Positions 17,566 through 26,058 of a stretch of 64,000 nt of DNA are shown here, piece after piece. Position 1 is the stretch's first letter; every line of letters starts with the position of its first letter. Origin of the DNA: Azoarcus sp. KH32C. Its GTDB lineage: Bacteria; Pseudomonadota; Gammaproteobacteria; Burkholderiales; Rhodocyclaceae. A program made the position numbers and the translations under genes. A model generated the notes under the pieces. The model was not told where the DNA came from and ran no database searches. It was given only the letters and a program-made list of their open reading frames with translations. The DNA is taken from NCBI RefSeq assembly GCF_000349945.1, contig NC_020548.1, forward strand, positions 496,001 to 560,000, in the 5' to 3' direction.

Positions 17566-17597
17566 CTTGGGTCACCTCAGGATCGGACATAAAAAAC

Positions 17598-17624
17598 AAG
17601 CCCCGCGGCGGAACCGCGGAGCTT
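17598..17624 (-). terminator. Rho-independent terminator after the aldehyde dehydrogenase gene
   Basis: An 11-bp stem with one mismatch (17598-17608 with 17614-17624) and a 5-base loop. On the minus strand it is followed by TTGTTTTTTAT. It lies about 60 bases after the stop of the aldehyde dehydrogenase gene and just ahead of sucA. Confidence 0.8.
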
Positions 17625-17685
17625 GCGAAAAGGCGGACAGGAAAGGGAGAGCGCTAGGGATCTAGCCCTGCCCGCTGAGGAGGAT

Positions 17686-19176
17686 TCAGCGACGGATGAA
17701 GGGATTCGGCACGTCGAGGTCGGTCGAGATCCAGACGCACTTGGTTTCCAGGTATTCCTTGATCGCATCGGCGCCCGACTCGCGGCCGATGCCGGAGCGC
17801 TTGTAGCCACCGAACGGGGACGTGTAGCTCGTCGCGCGGTAATTATTGACCCACACGGTGCCGGCCTTCAGCTTGTCGGTGACGTACATCGCGCGATGCA
17901 GGCTCTTGGTCCACACGGCGCCGGCGAGGCCGTACAGTACGTCGTTGCCGATGCGGACCGCGTCCTTCTCGTCCTTGAACGGGATCACGCACAGCACCGG
18001 GCCGAAGACCTCTTCCTGCGCGATGCGCATCTTGTTGTTCACACCAGTGAAGATCGTCGGCTCAACGAACTGGCCGGCCCCAAGATCCGGACGCGACTTG
18101 CCGCCGAGCACGCACTTCGCGCCTTCGTCCTTCGCGATCTGGATGTAGCTCATGATCTTTTCGAACTGCGGGCGGGTCGCGATCGGGCCGACCTGGGTGT
18201 CGAGTTGCGAGGGGTCGCCGATCTTGGCGGTGCTGACGAATTCGACGAGACGACGCACCACTTCGTCGTGGATGCTTTCCTGCACCAGCAGGCGCGAACC
18301 GGCCTGGCAGGTCTGGCCGGAAGCGGCGAACACGCCCGAGACGATGCCCTTCACGGCCTGGTCGAGGTCGGCGTCGTCGAAGACGATATTGGGCGACTTG
18401 CCGCCGAGCTCCAGCGTCACGGTCTTCAGGCCACGCGCGGCCGCTTCGTAGATCTTCTGGCCGGCGATCTCGCCGCCGGTGAAACCGATGTGGGCGGTGT
18501 CGGGATGCTCGACGAGCGGCGCGCCGACTTCATGGCCGAAGCCGGTGACGACGTTGACGACGCCCGGCGGGAAACCGGCCTGGGCGAAGAGCTTCGCGAA
18601 CTCGATCGCGGAGGCCGAGGTGAATTCAGAGGGCTTGATGACGACCGTACAACCGGCGGCGAGCGCCGGCGCGAGCTTCCAGCTCGTGAGCGTCAGCGGC
18701 GAGTTCCACGGAGTGATGATCACGACCACACCCTTCGCCTCGTACTTCGTGTAGCAGAACACGCCCTTCTTGTCGGTCGGGATCACGTGGCTCTCGATCT
18801 TGTCGGCGAGGCCCGCGTAGTAGTGGAAGTAGTCGCCCATGTACTTCACCTGCGCGACGACTTCAGCGGCGAGCTTGCCGTTGTCGCGGCGCTCGATTTC
18901 GGCGAGGTGTTCGGCGTTCGCGACGATCAGGTCGGCGAGCTTGCGCATCAGCTTGCCCCGCTCGCTCGCGGAGAGCGAAGCCCACACGCCTTCCTCGAAG
19001 GCAGCGTGCGCAGCGGCGACCGCGGCATCGGCGTCGGCCTTGCCGCCGCGGCCGATCAGCGCCCAGGCTTCGCCGCTATAAGGGTTCTCGGTCGGGAAGT
19101 ACTCGCCGGACGCAGGCGGAACTTCGGCGCCGTTGATGAACTGGCCGTACTTGGGGAGGGAATCGAGACGCGACAT
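17686..19176 (-). CDS. NAD(P)+-dependent aldehyde dehydrogenase
   Basis: A 496-residue member of the aldehyde dehydrogenase superfamily with all catalytic features: VVIITPWNSPL, the GFTGG nucleotide-binding turn, the general-base Glu in LELGGKSPNI and the nucleophile Cys in ASGQTCQAGSRL, then EEVFGPVLCVIPF. Substrate is not evident; betaine-type, vanillin-type and succinate-semialdehyde-type enzymes share these motifs. I use the ATG at 19176 (GGAG seven bases before) rather than the ATG 12 bases earlier. It has its own terminator, and a copy of the shared TAGAAC/GCAAC element lies 89-114 bases upstream, placing it in a regulon with the porin, TRAP and MHS genes. Confidence 0.88.
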   Translation of the reverse strand: MSRLDSLPKYGQFINGAEVPPASGEYFPTENPYSGEAWALIGRGGKADADAAVAAAHAAFEEGVWASLSASERGKLMRKLADLIVANAEHLAEIERRDNGKLAAEVVAQVKYMGDYFHYYAGLADKIESHVIPTDKKGVFCYTKYEAKGVVVIITPWNSPLTLTSWKLAPALAAGCTVVIKPSEFTSASAIEFAKLFAQAGFPPGVVNVVTGFGHEVGAPLVEHPDTAHIGFTGGEIAGQKIYEAAARGLKTVTLELGGKSPNIVFDDADLDQAVKGIVSGVFAASGQTCQAGSRLLVQESIHDEVVRRLVEFVSTAKIGDPSQLDTQVGPIATRPQFEKIMSYIQIAKDEGAKCVLGGKSRPDLGAGQFVEPTIFTGVNNKMRIAQEEVFGPVLCVIPFKDEKDAVRIGNDVLYGLAGAVWTKSLHRAMYVTDKLKAGTVWVNNYRATSYTSPFGGYKRSGIGRESGADAIKEYLETKCVWISTDLDVPNPFIRR

Positions 19177-19264
19177 CGTGAGCTCCATCGAGGAATTCGC
19201 ACTAAGTGGGCGGTGCGCAGCGGGGCTTTCCCCAGCCGCCGGCGCCTCCGCCGGACCAGCTATC

Positions 19265-19290
19265 GTTGCACCGAACGAAACATGGTTCTA
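19265..19290 (-). promoter_or_regulatory. Shared 26-bp element upstream of the aldehyde dehydrogenase gene
   Basis: On the minus strand this reads TAGAAC, 15 bases, GCAAC, with TT and GT at the same inner positions as in three other promoters (20585, 25732, 28702). Here the element is inverted relative to the direction it has at the other three genes, which suggests a protein-binding site rather than a -35/-10 pair. Confidence 0.6.
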
Positions 19291-19329
19291 TTTTAATCAA
19301 AGTTCCGGCGATTTCAAGACTGATTTTTC

Positions 19330-19365
19330 GAAAGAAAAAAGCCAGGCAGCAGACGCCACCTGGCT
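19330..19365 (-). terminator. Rho-independent terminator after the porin gene
   Basis: Stem AGCCAGG / CCTGGCT (19340-19346 with 19359-19365). On the minus strand it is followed by TTTTTTCTTT. It is about 70 bases after the porin stop. Confidence 0.8.
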
Positions 19366-19432
19366 CAAGCAATACTGAGGAGAAACTGCGGTAAAGCGCG
19401 GGGCACGATGCTCGGCGCCCCGCTTTGCTGCA

Positions 19433-20464
19433 TCAGAACGAGTGACGGATGCCCAGGTTGATCGCGCGGTCGGCGCCCGGAACCATCGCGCCGCTCTGCG
19501 GGCTGCCGAGGAAGAAGATGGCGTTGTCCTTGTTGTCCAGACGTGCGTAGGCGGCGTAGAGCGCGGTGCGCTTGCTCAGGTCGTGCGTGTAGCCAACAGC
19601 CCACATCGCGGCATCCCTGTCAGTCGCATCGTCATTGTGGCGGACGTAGGACACCATCACCTTATCAGCCTTGCCGATCGGTGCATTGGCGCCGATCAGC
19701 CACTGCCTGGACTTTGCGCCGCGCGTCGGCGCAACGCTCGCCGCGTTGTCATCCACGTCGCGGTTGACCTGGCCCAACGCGTAGAGCTTCACGACATTGA
19801 AGTCATAGCTCGCGCCGAGCTGGAATTTGCGTGCATAGAAACTGTCGGTTACGTCGCGCTTGCTCGTCGCCGTGGCACCGATCGAGAACGGCCCGCCGTT
19901 GTATTGCAGGCCGGCACCGACATAGTTGTTTCCTTCGTTCGACTGCTCTCCGAAGCCGTAGATCACGGTCGCCTGCACGCCGGCGATGACCGGACTGGTG
20001 TACTTCACCGAGTTGTCGGCACGGACCAACAGGGCCTTCATCACGTTGCTCGCTTGAGCGCTGAACTGATGGTCGAACGGATCATAGAAGGAGTTGAAGC
20101 CGTCCTCGGGCGTGTACTGGCGGCCAAGGCCGAGGGTGCCGTAACTGTCACTCGCCAGCGCGACGAAGGCCTGACGCCCGAAGGCCTTGCCCGCATGCTG
20201 CTCGTTGCCGTTGTCGATGCGCACACCGTTCTCGAGCACGAAAGTCGCCTTCAGGCCGTTGCCGAGATCCTCGGTGCCCTTGAAGCCGATGCGGCTCGAG
20301 CGCGACATGCCGCTCTGGATGCCGTTGCCATGCGCCCCGGTCTCGGTGTTCCGCTCATTGACGAATGCAGCATCGACGATGCCGTAGATCTGCACGTTGG
20401 ACGACTGCGCGAACGCCGGCACGGCCGCGCATCCGAGCGCTGCGCAAACAAGGGTCTTTTTCAT
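19433..20464 (-). CDS. Gram-negative general porin (betaproteobacterial type)
   Basis: A 343-residue outer membrane protein. It has a signal peptide (MKKTLVCAALGCAAVPAFA-QS), the porin opening SNVQIYGIVDAAFVNERN, SRIGFKGTEDLGNGLKATFVLENG, and the terminal strand NLGIRHSF ending in Phe, as needed for outer membrane assembly. These match the trimeric 16-strand porins common in Burkholderiales and Rhodocyclales. The ATG at 20464 is preceded by GGAGTGG. It has its own terminator, and the shared TAGAAC/GCAAC element lies 121-146 bases upstream, linking it to the neighbouring transport genes. A role in solute entry for this regulon is inferred. Confidence 0.9.
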   Translation of the reverse strand: MKKTLVCAALGCAAVPAFAQSSNVQIYGIVDAAFVNERNTETGAHGNGIQSGMSRSSRIGFKGTEDLGNGLKATFVLENGVRIDNGNEQHAGKAFGRQAFVALASDSYGTLGLGRQYTPEDGFNSFYDPFDHQFSAQASNVMKALLVRADNSVKYTSPVIAGVQATVIYGFGEQSNEGNNYVGAGLQYNGGPFSIGATATSKRDVTDSFYARKFQLGASYDFNVVKLYALGQVNRDVDDNAASVAPTRGAKSRQWLIGANAPIGKADKVMVSYVRHNDDATDRDAAMWAVGYTHDLSKRTALYAAYARLDNKDNAIFFLGSPQSGAMVPGADRAINLGIRHSF

Positions 20465-20584
20465 CTGATCCACTCCTCCACTGGTTTCCAAGTCAGACGG
20501 CGATTTCGCTCTGTGTGTCTTCGCCTGTCGTGATCGTTTGGTCTCGTTGCTTACGAATTGCAACATGGGACAACAACCGAATCC

Positions 20585-20610
20585 TAGAACATACTTTTGT
20601 GTGTCGCAAC
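20585..20610 (+). promoter_or_regulatory. Shared 26-bp element upstream of the porin gene
   Basis: TAGAAC at 20585-20590, 15 bases, GCAAC at 20606-20610, with inner TT and GT at the conserved positions. It is one of four copies in front of different transcription units in the 17.7-28.7 kb block. Confidence 0.65.
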
Positions 20611-20706
20611 TATTTTTTGGAACCGTAATTCGTCTAATAGAACTTCATCGTCACGACATCCCGCTTTCGCCCCAACAGCCGGGCGCAAAGGAGAAGCCGC
20701 GTGGGC

Positions 20707-21573
20707 CTAACGCGTTCCCATCGAGGCGAAATGCCGCAGCATGCGCTCGGCGTCAGGTTCGAGGCCGGTGAAGTGGCGGAAGGCATCGACCGCCTGGAAC
20801 ACGGCCATTCCGCCACCGTCGAGCGTGCGGCAGCCCTTTTCCCTCGCCACGCGCAACAGTTCGGTTTCGAGCGGGAAATACACGATCTCGGCGACCCAGT
20901 GCGAAGGCTTGAGCAGCTCCGCCGGCAGCGGCAGGCCCGGGAATTTCGCCATGCCGGTGGGTGTCGCGTGGATCAGGCCGTCCGCCTCGTCCATCGCCGA
21001 GGCGAGATCGGTGCAGACGAAGGCGCGGCCGTCCCCGAAGTCTCGGCACAGGTTGCCGACCAGCGCTTCGGCGCGTGCGGGGTCGGCGTCCCGTACCGTC
21101 AGCCGCTTGACGCCCTGGCTGAGGGCAGCGTGCGCGACCGCAGCGCCCGCACCGCCGGCGCCGAGCTGCACGACGCGATCGCGCTTCGCATCCGGCAGGC
21201 CGCGACGGAAGCTTTCGCCGAATCCGGAACAATCGGTGTTGTAGCCGTAGCGTTTGCCGTCGCGCAGCACGACGGTATTGACCGCGTTGAGCGCGCGCGC
21301 GTCGTCCGACAGTTCATCGAGGAGCGGGATCACCGCCTGCTTGAACGGGAAAGTGATGTTCAGGCCGCAAAAGCCCATCCGCTCGGCGGCCTGCAACAGG
21401 TCCGGCAGCTCATCGACCCCGAGCCCGAGAAGCTCGGTGTCGATCTTCTTGTACATATAGCGCACGCCCTGCTCGTCGCCCTCGCGCTCGTGCATCGGCG
21501 GGGTCCGCGATGCCTGGATGCCGGACCCGATCAGGCCGCATAGAAAGGATTGCTGTTTGGGGGATGCAGTCAT
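20707..21573 (-). CDS. aroE: Shikimate dehydrogenase family protein (AroE paralogue)
   Basis: A 288-residue NADP-type shikimate/quinate dehydrogenase. It shows the substrate-domain GFCGLNITFPFKQAVIP with the catalytic Lys, the NTDCSGF aspartate motif, a Rossmann GAGGAGAAVAHAAL turn, ATPTGM, and a GMAVFQAVDAFRHFTG end. It interconverts 3-dehydroshikimate and shikimate, or quinate. Its position at the end of a TRAP-terC operon rather than with aromatic amino-acid genes suggests a catabolic role with imported shikimate or quinate. The ATG at 21573 aligns with the family; longer upstream sequence does not. A 3' fragment of another aroE-like gene lies at 25888. Confidence 0.82.
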   Translation of the reverse strand: MTASPKQQSFLCGLIGSGIQASRTPPMHEREGDEQGVRYMYKKIDTELLGLGVDELPDLLQAAERMGFCGLNITFPFKQAVIPLLDELSDDARALNAVNTVVLRDGKRYGYNTDCSGFGESFRRGLPDAKRDRVVQLGAGGAGAAVAHAALSQGVKRLTVRDADPARAEALVGNLCRDFGDGRAFVCTDLASAMDEADGLIHATPTGMAKFPGLPLPAELLKPSHWVAEIVYFPLETELLRVAREKGCRTLDGGGMAVFQAVDAFRHFTGLEPDAERMLRHFASMGTR

Positions 21574-21611
21574 CGTGATGGCTCCGTGCCGCGGTATGTT
21601 GAAGAGAGGCT

Positions 21612-21784
21612 TTAGTTGAGGACCTTGGTCCAGCGTTCGATATCGGCCGCGAGGCGCGACCGCAGCGCGGACGGCGTGGCGCGCTCGGCAGCCACCGGCT
21701 TGGCGTTGAGTGCCGGGACGGCGGCATGTCCGCTGAAACGAGCGCGGCGACGACCGCAAGGGCTCGCCTGATGAAAGGGGACAT
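21612..21784 (-). pseudogene. TctC-type substrate-binding protein remnant
   Basis: The minus-strand start has MSPFIRRALAVVAALVS, a signal-peptide-like beginning with a ribosome binding site. After a frameshift, the last 37 codons read AVPALNAKPVAAERATPS and ADIERWTKVLN before TAA, which is the characteristic C-terminus of tripartite tricarboxylate (Bug/TctC) binding proteins. About 260 residues between the two ends are missing. It lies between terC and aroE in the same direction, so a former binding-protein gene was deleted inside this operon. Confidence 0.72.
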
Positions 21785-21831
21785 GGACAACTCCTGACTC
21801 GACTGTTGAAGGCGTGACGATCGGACGGCGT

Positions 21832-22566
21832 TCAGGACTCGCGTTCGGAGCCCTGCACCGACAGCGCCGGCTCGGCTTCTTCCGCGTCCGGCCGGTCGGC
21901 GAGCAGGCGCCCGATCACGAGCACGCCCAGCGCGCCGACGACGGCTGCGCCATACTTCGCCGTGGCCGGGACGCCGGCCGCGAAGATTCCCGAAAAGGCG
22001 GTGTCGGAGATGAACATTTCGCCCGCGATCCACCCGAGCAGACCGCCGCCGACCACGATGAAGGCCGGGAAGCGGTCCATCAGCAGCATGACAAAGCGGC
22101 TGCCCCAGACGATGATCGGTACCGACACGAGGATGCCGAACACGACGAGGCCGATCTCGCCGCGCGCTGCGGCGGCAACCGCGAGCACGTTGTCGATGCT
22201 CATCACGGCGTCGGCGACGATCACGGTTCGGATGGCGCCGAGCAGACTGTCGCTCGCGCGGACGTCCCCGTGCGCGTCGCCCTCCTCCGGCTGCAGGAGC
22301 TTGACGCCGATCCACAGCAGCAGCGCCGCGCCGACAATCTTCAGGTAAGGCAGGCTCAGCAACTGCAGGGCGAAGAAGATCAGCACGATGCGTAGCGCGA
22401 TCGCGCCGACGACACCCCAGAAGATGCCCTTGTTGCGCAAATCTTCCGGCAGCTTGCGGCAGGCGAGTGCGATCACGACCGCGTTGTCGCCCCCGAGCAG
22501 GATGTCGATCGCAATGATCTGGGCGACGGCAAGGAGCCAGCCGCCGTCGAGGAACATTTCCGTCAT
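21832..22566 (-). CDS. TerC-family integral membrane protein
   Basis: A 244-residue protein with about seven membrane helices. The family's acidic membrane motifs are present: IDILLGGDNAVVIALACRKL near the start and ADAVMSIDNVLAVAAAA in the middle, followed by GEMFISD. TerC/YjbE-type proteins are linked to metal (often manganese) export or tellurite resistance; the true substrate is unresolved. It starts 37 bases after dctP and is read in the same direction, so it belongs to the TRAP operon, an unusual companion. The C-terminus is a charged soluble tail. Confidence 0.8.
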   Translation of the reverse strand: MTEMFLDGGWLLAVAQIIAIDILLGGDNAVVIALACRKLPEDLRNKGIFWGVVGAIALRIVLIFFALQLLSLPYLKIVGAALLLWIGVKLLQPEEGDAHGDVRASDSLLGAIRTVIVADAVMSIDNVLAVAAAARGEIGLVVFGILVSVPIIVWGSRFVMLLMDRFPAFIVVGGGLLGWIAGEMFISDTAFSGIFAAGVPATAKYGAAVVGALGVLVIGRLLADRPDAEEAEPALSVQGSERES

Positions 22567-22602
22567 CGCTTCACCATGCTGTGCTGGTCTGCCACCCGCG
22601 TC

Positions 22603-23622
22603 TTACTTCGCGCCGCGGACCTTGGCGATCTCGGCGTACACGTCCTTGACGAAGGGCTCGCCGATTTCCTTTGTGTACTTCTCGATCACCGGCTTGACCT
22701 TCTCGCGCATCTTCGCCATCTCTTCCGGCGGCAGCTCGGTGACCTGCAGCTTCTTCTTCAGGTAGTCGAGGGCCTCGGCGTTCTTCTTCGCCGACACCTG
22801 GCGTTCGAAGTCGCGCGCCTCGTTCGCCGATTCCTGGATGATCTTCTGCTCGGCCGGGGTCAGCTTGTCCCAGGCCTTCTTGCTCATGATGATGATCTGC
22901 GGGTTGTACTGGTGACGCGTCAGCGTCAGGTACTTCTGCACCTCGTCGAACTTCATCACCGGGATCGTCACGAGGGGGTTCGTCGCGCCATCGACGGCGC
23001 CCTGCTCCAGCGCGTTGTAGACCTCGGGGAAGGGCAGCGGCGTCGCGTTCGCGCCCAGCGCATTCATCATGTCGACGTACACCGGGGTCTGGATCACGCG
23101 GATCTTCAGGCCGGCGAGGTCCTCGAGCTTCTTGACCGGGCGCTTGTTGTTGGAGATGTGGCGGAAGCCGAGTTCGGGATACGCGAGACCGACGATGCCC
23201 TTCTCCGGCAGCTTGTCCATCAGCTTCTTGCCGATCGGGCCATCCATCACCGCGTGGGCTTCCTTCTCGTTGTCGAACAGGAAGGGGAAGTCGAGCACCG
23301 AGAATTCCTTGGCGAGCCCGTTGAGCAGGCTCGCGTTCATCTGCGACAGCTCGACCGTGCCGCCCTGCAGCGAGGACACGACCTGAAGGTCGCCGCCCAG
23401 CGCGCCGCCGCCGAAGATCTTGACGTTGAGGCTGCCGCCGCTCTTTTCCTTGACCAGCGCGGCGAACTTCTCGACTCCGTCGTACTGCGCGGTGCCGGGG
23501 TTGGTCTGCATCGCGAGCTTCAGGTCACGCGCCTGCGCGTCGAGCGACACCGTAGAGCCCAGCGCCATCAGCGCGAACGAACCGACCATGCTTGCGACCA
23601 GCTTCTTGATCCCGTTTTTCAT
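22603..23622 (-). CDS. dctP: TRAP transporter periplasmic substrate-binding protein (DctP family)
   Basis: A 339-residue protein with a signal peptide (cleavage near AQA-RD). The DctP pattern follows: FAALVKEKSGGSLNVKIFGGGALGGD, then YPELGFRHISNNKRPV, LAGLKIRVIQTPVYVDM, NALGANATPLPFPEVYNAL, GAVDGATNPL and a C-terminal helix pair. The Arg in KIRVIQTP is the usual carboxylate-binding residue, so the ligand is probably an organic acid. dctQ, dctM and dctP are consecutive, completing a three-part importer driven by an ion gradient. With the aroE paralogue downstream, shikimate, quinate or a similar acid is a reasonable guess. Confidence 0.9.
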   Translation of the reverse strand: MKNGIKKLVASMVGSFALMALGSTVSLDAQARDLKLAMQTNPGTAQYDGVEKFAALVKEKSGGSLNVKIFGGGALGGDLQVVSSLQGGTVELSQMNASLLNGLAKEFSVLDFPFLFDNEKEAHAVMDGPIGKKLMDKLPEKGIVGLAYPELGFRHISNNKRPVKKLEDLAGLKIRVIQTPVYVDMMNALGANATPLPFPEVYNALEQGAVDGATNPLVTIPVMKFDEVQKYLTLTRHQYNPQIIIMSKKAWDKLTPAEQKIIQESANEARDFERQVSAKKNAEALDYLKKKLQVTELPPEEMAKMREKVKPVIEKYTKEIGEPFVKDVYAEIAKVRGAK

Positions 23623-23680
23623 CTTGTCTCCTTCTCCTGCGTTTGGATGTTGTGACTTGCTACCCGAGCGTGCGCGACGC

Positions 23681-24961
23681 TCAACCTGCGAACCAGCGTG
23701 CCGGCACCAGTACCAGGGCCGGGAAGAACACCAGCGAGAACAGCACCAGCAACTGCGCGATCATGAACGGCCAGACGCCTTTCATCAGGTCGTCCATGCT
23801 GATCTTGCCGACCCCGGCGACGACGTTGAGCACGGTGCCCACCGGCGGCGTGATCAGGCCAATCGCGTTGTTCATGATGAACAGGACGCCGAAATACACC
23901 GGGTCGATGCCCGCCTGCTTGATCACCGGCATCAGCACCGGCGTCATGATCAGAATCGTCGGCGTCATGTCCATCGCGGTGCCGACGGCGACGACCAGCA
24001 GCTGGATCATGATCATCAGCATCAGCTTGTTGTCCATGAAGGGCTGCAGGATCGCGATCAGGTCGCCCGGCAGGTCGGCGACGGTGATCAGCCACGCCGA
24101 CACCATCGCCGCGGCGACGAGGAACATCACGATCGCGGTCGTCGTCGCCGAGCTCACGAACACCGCATAGACTTCGCTCGGCTTGAGCTCCTTGTAGACG
24201 AACACCGCGACGAACAGCGAATACACCGCCGCGACGACCGCCGCCTCGGTCGGCGTGAATACGCCGAACTTCAGGCCGACGACGATGATCAACGGCAGCA
24301 CCAGCGCCCACACGCCGTCGGCGGCAATCGCGCCGATTTCCTTCAGCGATTTGCGCGGCAGGGGTTTGACGTTCTCCTGGCGCGCCACGTAGGCCCAGGC
24401 CAGGCACAGGCCAACGCCCATCATCAGCCCCGGGAAGATGCCGGCGAGGAAGAGCTTCGAGATCGACACGCCGCTTGCGACGCCGAACAGCACGAAACCG
24501 ATCGAGGGCGGGATGATCGGCGCGATGATGCCGCCCGAGGCGATCAGGCCGCAGGAACGGGCCTTGTCGTGGCCGGCGGCGGTCATCATCGGCACCAGCA
24601 GCGCGGCGAGCGCGGCCGAGTCGGCGACCGCCGAGCCGGAGAGCGACGCGAGCAGGCAGGACGCCATGATCGCGACGTAGCCGAGCCCGCCCTTGAAGTG
24701 GCCGACCAGCGCGAGCGCGATATTGACGATGCGCTTCGACAGGCCGCCGACGTTCATCACCTCGCCGGCGAGCAGGAAAAAGGGCACGGCCATCAGCGGG
24801 AAGCTGTCAGCGCCGTTGATCAGGTTCTGCGCGACGATCTGCGCGTCGAACATGTCCATGAAGTACATCAGCGCGACGCCACAGACGAGCAGCGCGAAGG
24901 CGATCGGCATCCCGAGCGCCATCGCGCCGAGGAGGGAGCCGAGGAAAACGGCAACGGTCAT
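23681..24961 (-). CDS. dctM: TRAP transporter large permease (DctM family)
   Basis: A 426-residue, very hydrophobic protein with about eleven to twelve membrane segments and DctM hallmarks: FFLLAGEVMNVGGLSKRIV, LSGSAVADSAALAALLVPMM, IIAPIIPPSIGFVLFG and LITPPVGTVLNVV. It forms the ion-coupled translocation path with DctQ. It starts 15 bases after dctQ and ends about 60 bases before dctP, all in one direction, so one transcript from the promoter region near 25732 is likely. Confidence 0.92.
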   Translation of the reverse strand: MTVAVFLGSLLGAMALGMPIAFALLVCGVALMYFMDMFDAQIVAQNLINGADSFPLMAVPFFLLAGEVMNVGGLSKRIVNIALALVGHFKGGLGYVAIMASCLLASLSGSAVADSAALAALLVPMMTAAGHDKARSCGLIASGGIIAPIIPPSIGFVLFGVASGVSISKLFLAGIFPGLMMGVGLCLAWAYVARQENVKPLPRKSLKEIGAIAADGVWALVLPLIIVVGLKFGVFTPTEAAVVAAVYSLFVAVFVYKELKPSEVYAVFVSSATTTAIVMFLVAAAMVSAWLITVADLPGDLIAILQPFMDNKLMLMIMIQLLVVAVGTAMDMTPTILIMTPVLMPVIKQAGIDPVYFGVLFIMNNAIGLITPPVGTVLNVVAGVGKISMDDLMKGVWPFMIAQLLVLFSLVFFPALVLVPARWFAG

Positions 24962-24976
24962 GATGGGTCTCCTTCC

Positions 24977-25588
24977 TCAGTGCTTCGCGCCGGCGACCGC
25001 ATGCGCGGGCACTTGGTGTTCGCGGATCGCTTCTTCATCGTGCAGCTCGGCGAGTTCTTCGGACTCCTTGACCATCACGAGTTCGTCCTCACGCAGCTTG
25101 CCGAAGAGCGCGCGATACAGGTCGTACAGCACCAGCAGCATCGCAGTCGCACCGAAGACGATGCCGACGCCGTAGAAGAGGCCCATCGACCAGCCGGAGG
25201 TTGGCGCCTTGACGTCGATGTTGATGACCGTCTGGTCCCAGCTGCCCGAGAGGAGCAGCCAGCAGCAGTACAGCATCAGCAACTGCGAGAGGATGAAGCA
25301 CACTTTCTTGCCGGCCGCGGGCAGCCGGCTGACCATCGCATCGACGCCGAGGTGGCCGTGCTCGCGCAGGCCAACCAAGGCGCCGAGGAAGGTCATCCAC
25401 ACGAAGAACCAGCGGGACACCTCCTCGGAGACCGAGATCCCGCTGTTGAAGGCGTAGCGCAGGAACACGTTGCCGAACACGAGCACAACCATGGCGGCGA
25501 GGCACGCGGCGATGGCGAACTTCAGGAATCGGAAATATCCATCGACGATCTTCGTCACGATGGGCACGGGGACTTCGGGTGAACTCAT
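24977..25588 (-). CDS. dctQ: TRAP transporter small permease (DctQ family)
   Basis: A 203-residue protein with four predicted membrane helices and the DctQ pattern: FLKFAIAACLAAMVVLVFGNVFLRYAF in fragments, VSEEVSRWFFVWMTFLGALVGLREHGHLGVD, then an acidic cytoplasmic tail that is longer than usual (SEELAELHDEEAIREH). The ATG at 25588 has GGAGGAG six bases upstream; open frame further upstream is not family-like. It is the first gene of the dctQMP-terC-aroE operon, and the shared 26-bp element lies about 145-170 bases upstream. Confidence 0.88.
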   Translation of the reverse strand: MSSPEVPVPIVTKIVDGYFRFLKFAIAACLAAMVVLVFGNVFLRYAFNSGISVSEEVSRWFFVWMTFLGALVGLREHGHLGVDAMVSRLPAAGKKVCFILSQLLMLYCCWLLLSGSWDQTVINIDVKAPTSGWSMGLFYGVGIVFGATAMLLVLYDLYRALFGKLREDELVMVKESEELAELHDEEAIREHQVPAHAVAGAKH

Positions 25589-25731
25589 GAGCTTCTCCTC
25601 CAATGGCATCCTTGGCGCAACGGTTTTCTCCGGCGCGCTTCCTGTTGTCCGCCTGGCCGGCAATGCCGGCATTCGGGCGTTTGTTGTGCGGAGTGCGATC
25701 CTGGGTCGGAGACCTGTTGTTACGAACACTA

Positions 25732-25757
25732 TAGAACGTAATTCTGTTGCACGCAAC
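25732..25757 (+). promoter_or_regulatory. Shared 26-bp element upstream of the TRAP operon
   Basis: TAGAAC at 25732-25737, 15 bases, GCAAC at 25753-25757, inner TT and GT conserved. Same orientation relative to the gene as at the porin and MHS promoters. The region 25589-25887 around it contains no gene. Confidence 0.65.
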
Positions 25758-25887
25758 CGCAATTCAGAATCGTGTTGTAGTTATTGAAGGGCTTTATCGT
25801 CGTTGGCGAGTTCACGCCATGAGGAGGTGATGGATCGACAGCAGCAGGCAGTGCCTGGCCGTCGTCCATGCGAATCATTTCGATACC

Positions 25888-26031
25888 TCAGGCTTTACGG
25901 AACTGGTCGATGACCGGTGCCATCTCGGACTGCAGCCCGCGCCACAGAAAGAAGGCCTCGGCCGCCTGTGCGACGAGCACCCCCAGCCCGTCGGCAACGC
26001 CGGCTGCGCCCTGCCCCGGCGCGTGCGTCAT
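25888..26031 (-). pseudogene. 3' fragment of a second shikimate dehydrogenase (aroE) gene
   Basis: About 47 codons on the minus strand encode GAAGVADGLGVLVAQAAEA and FFLWRGLQSEMAPVIDQFRKA before TGA, the typical C-terminus of housekeeping AroE. The nucleotide-binding and catalytic domains are absent, and no start signal precedes it. It lies between the TRAP promoter and a HAD remnant, so sequence here has been eroded. It differs clearly from the C-terminus of the intact paralogue at 20707, so it is not a recent copy of that gene. Confidence 0.7.
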
Positions 26032-26058
26032 GAACGACGTATTGCCTTCGGGTGTTCG

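Noticed and set aside
14704..17592. Very long open frame on the plus strand opposite sucA (about 960 codons).
   Set aside because: It is the antisense shadow of a clear 2-oxoglutarate dehydrogenase E1 gene; its translation is Asp/Arg/Val/Leu-rich low-quality sequence, as expected from high-GC third positions.
23420..25582. Plus-strand open frame of about 720 codons opposite the TRAP transporter genes.
   Set aside because: Histidine/arginine-rich shadow of hydrophobic membrane protein genes.
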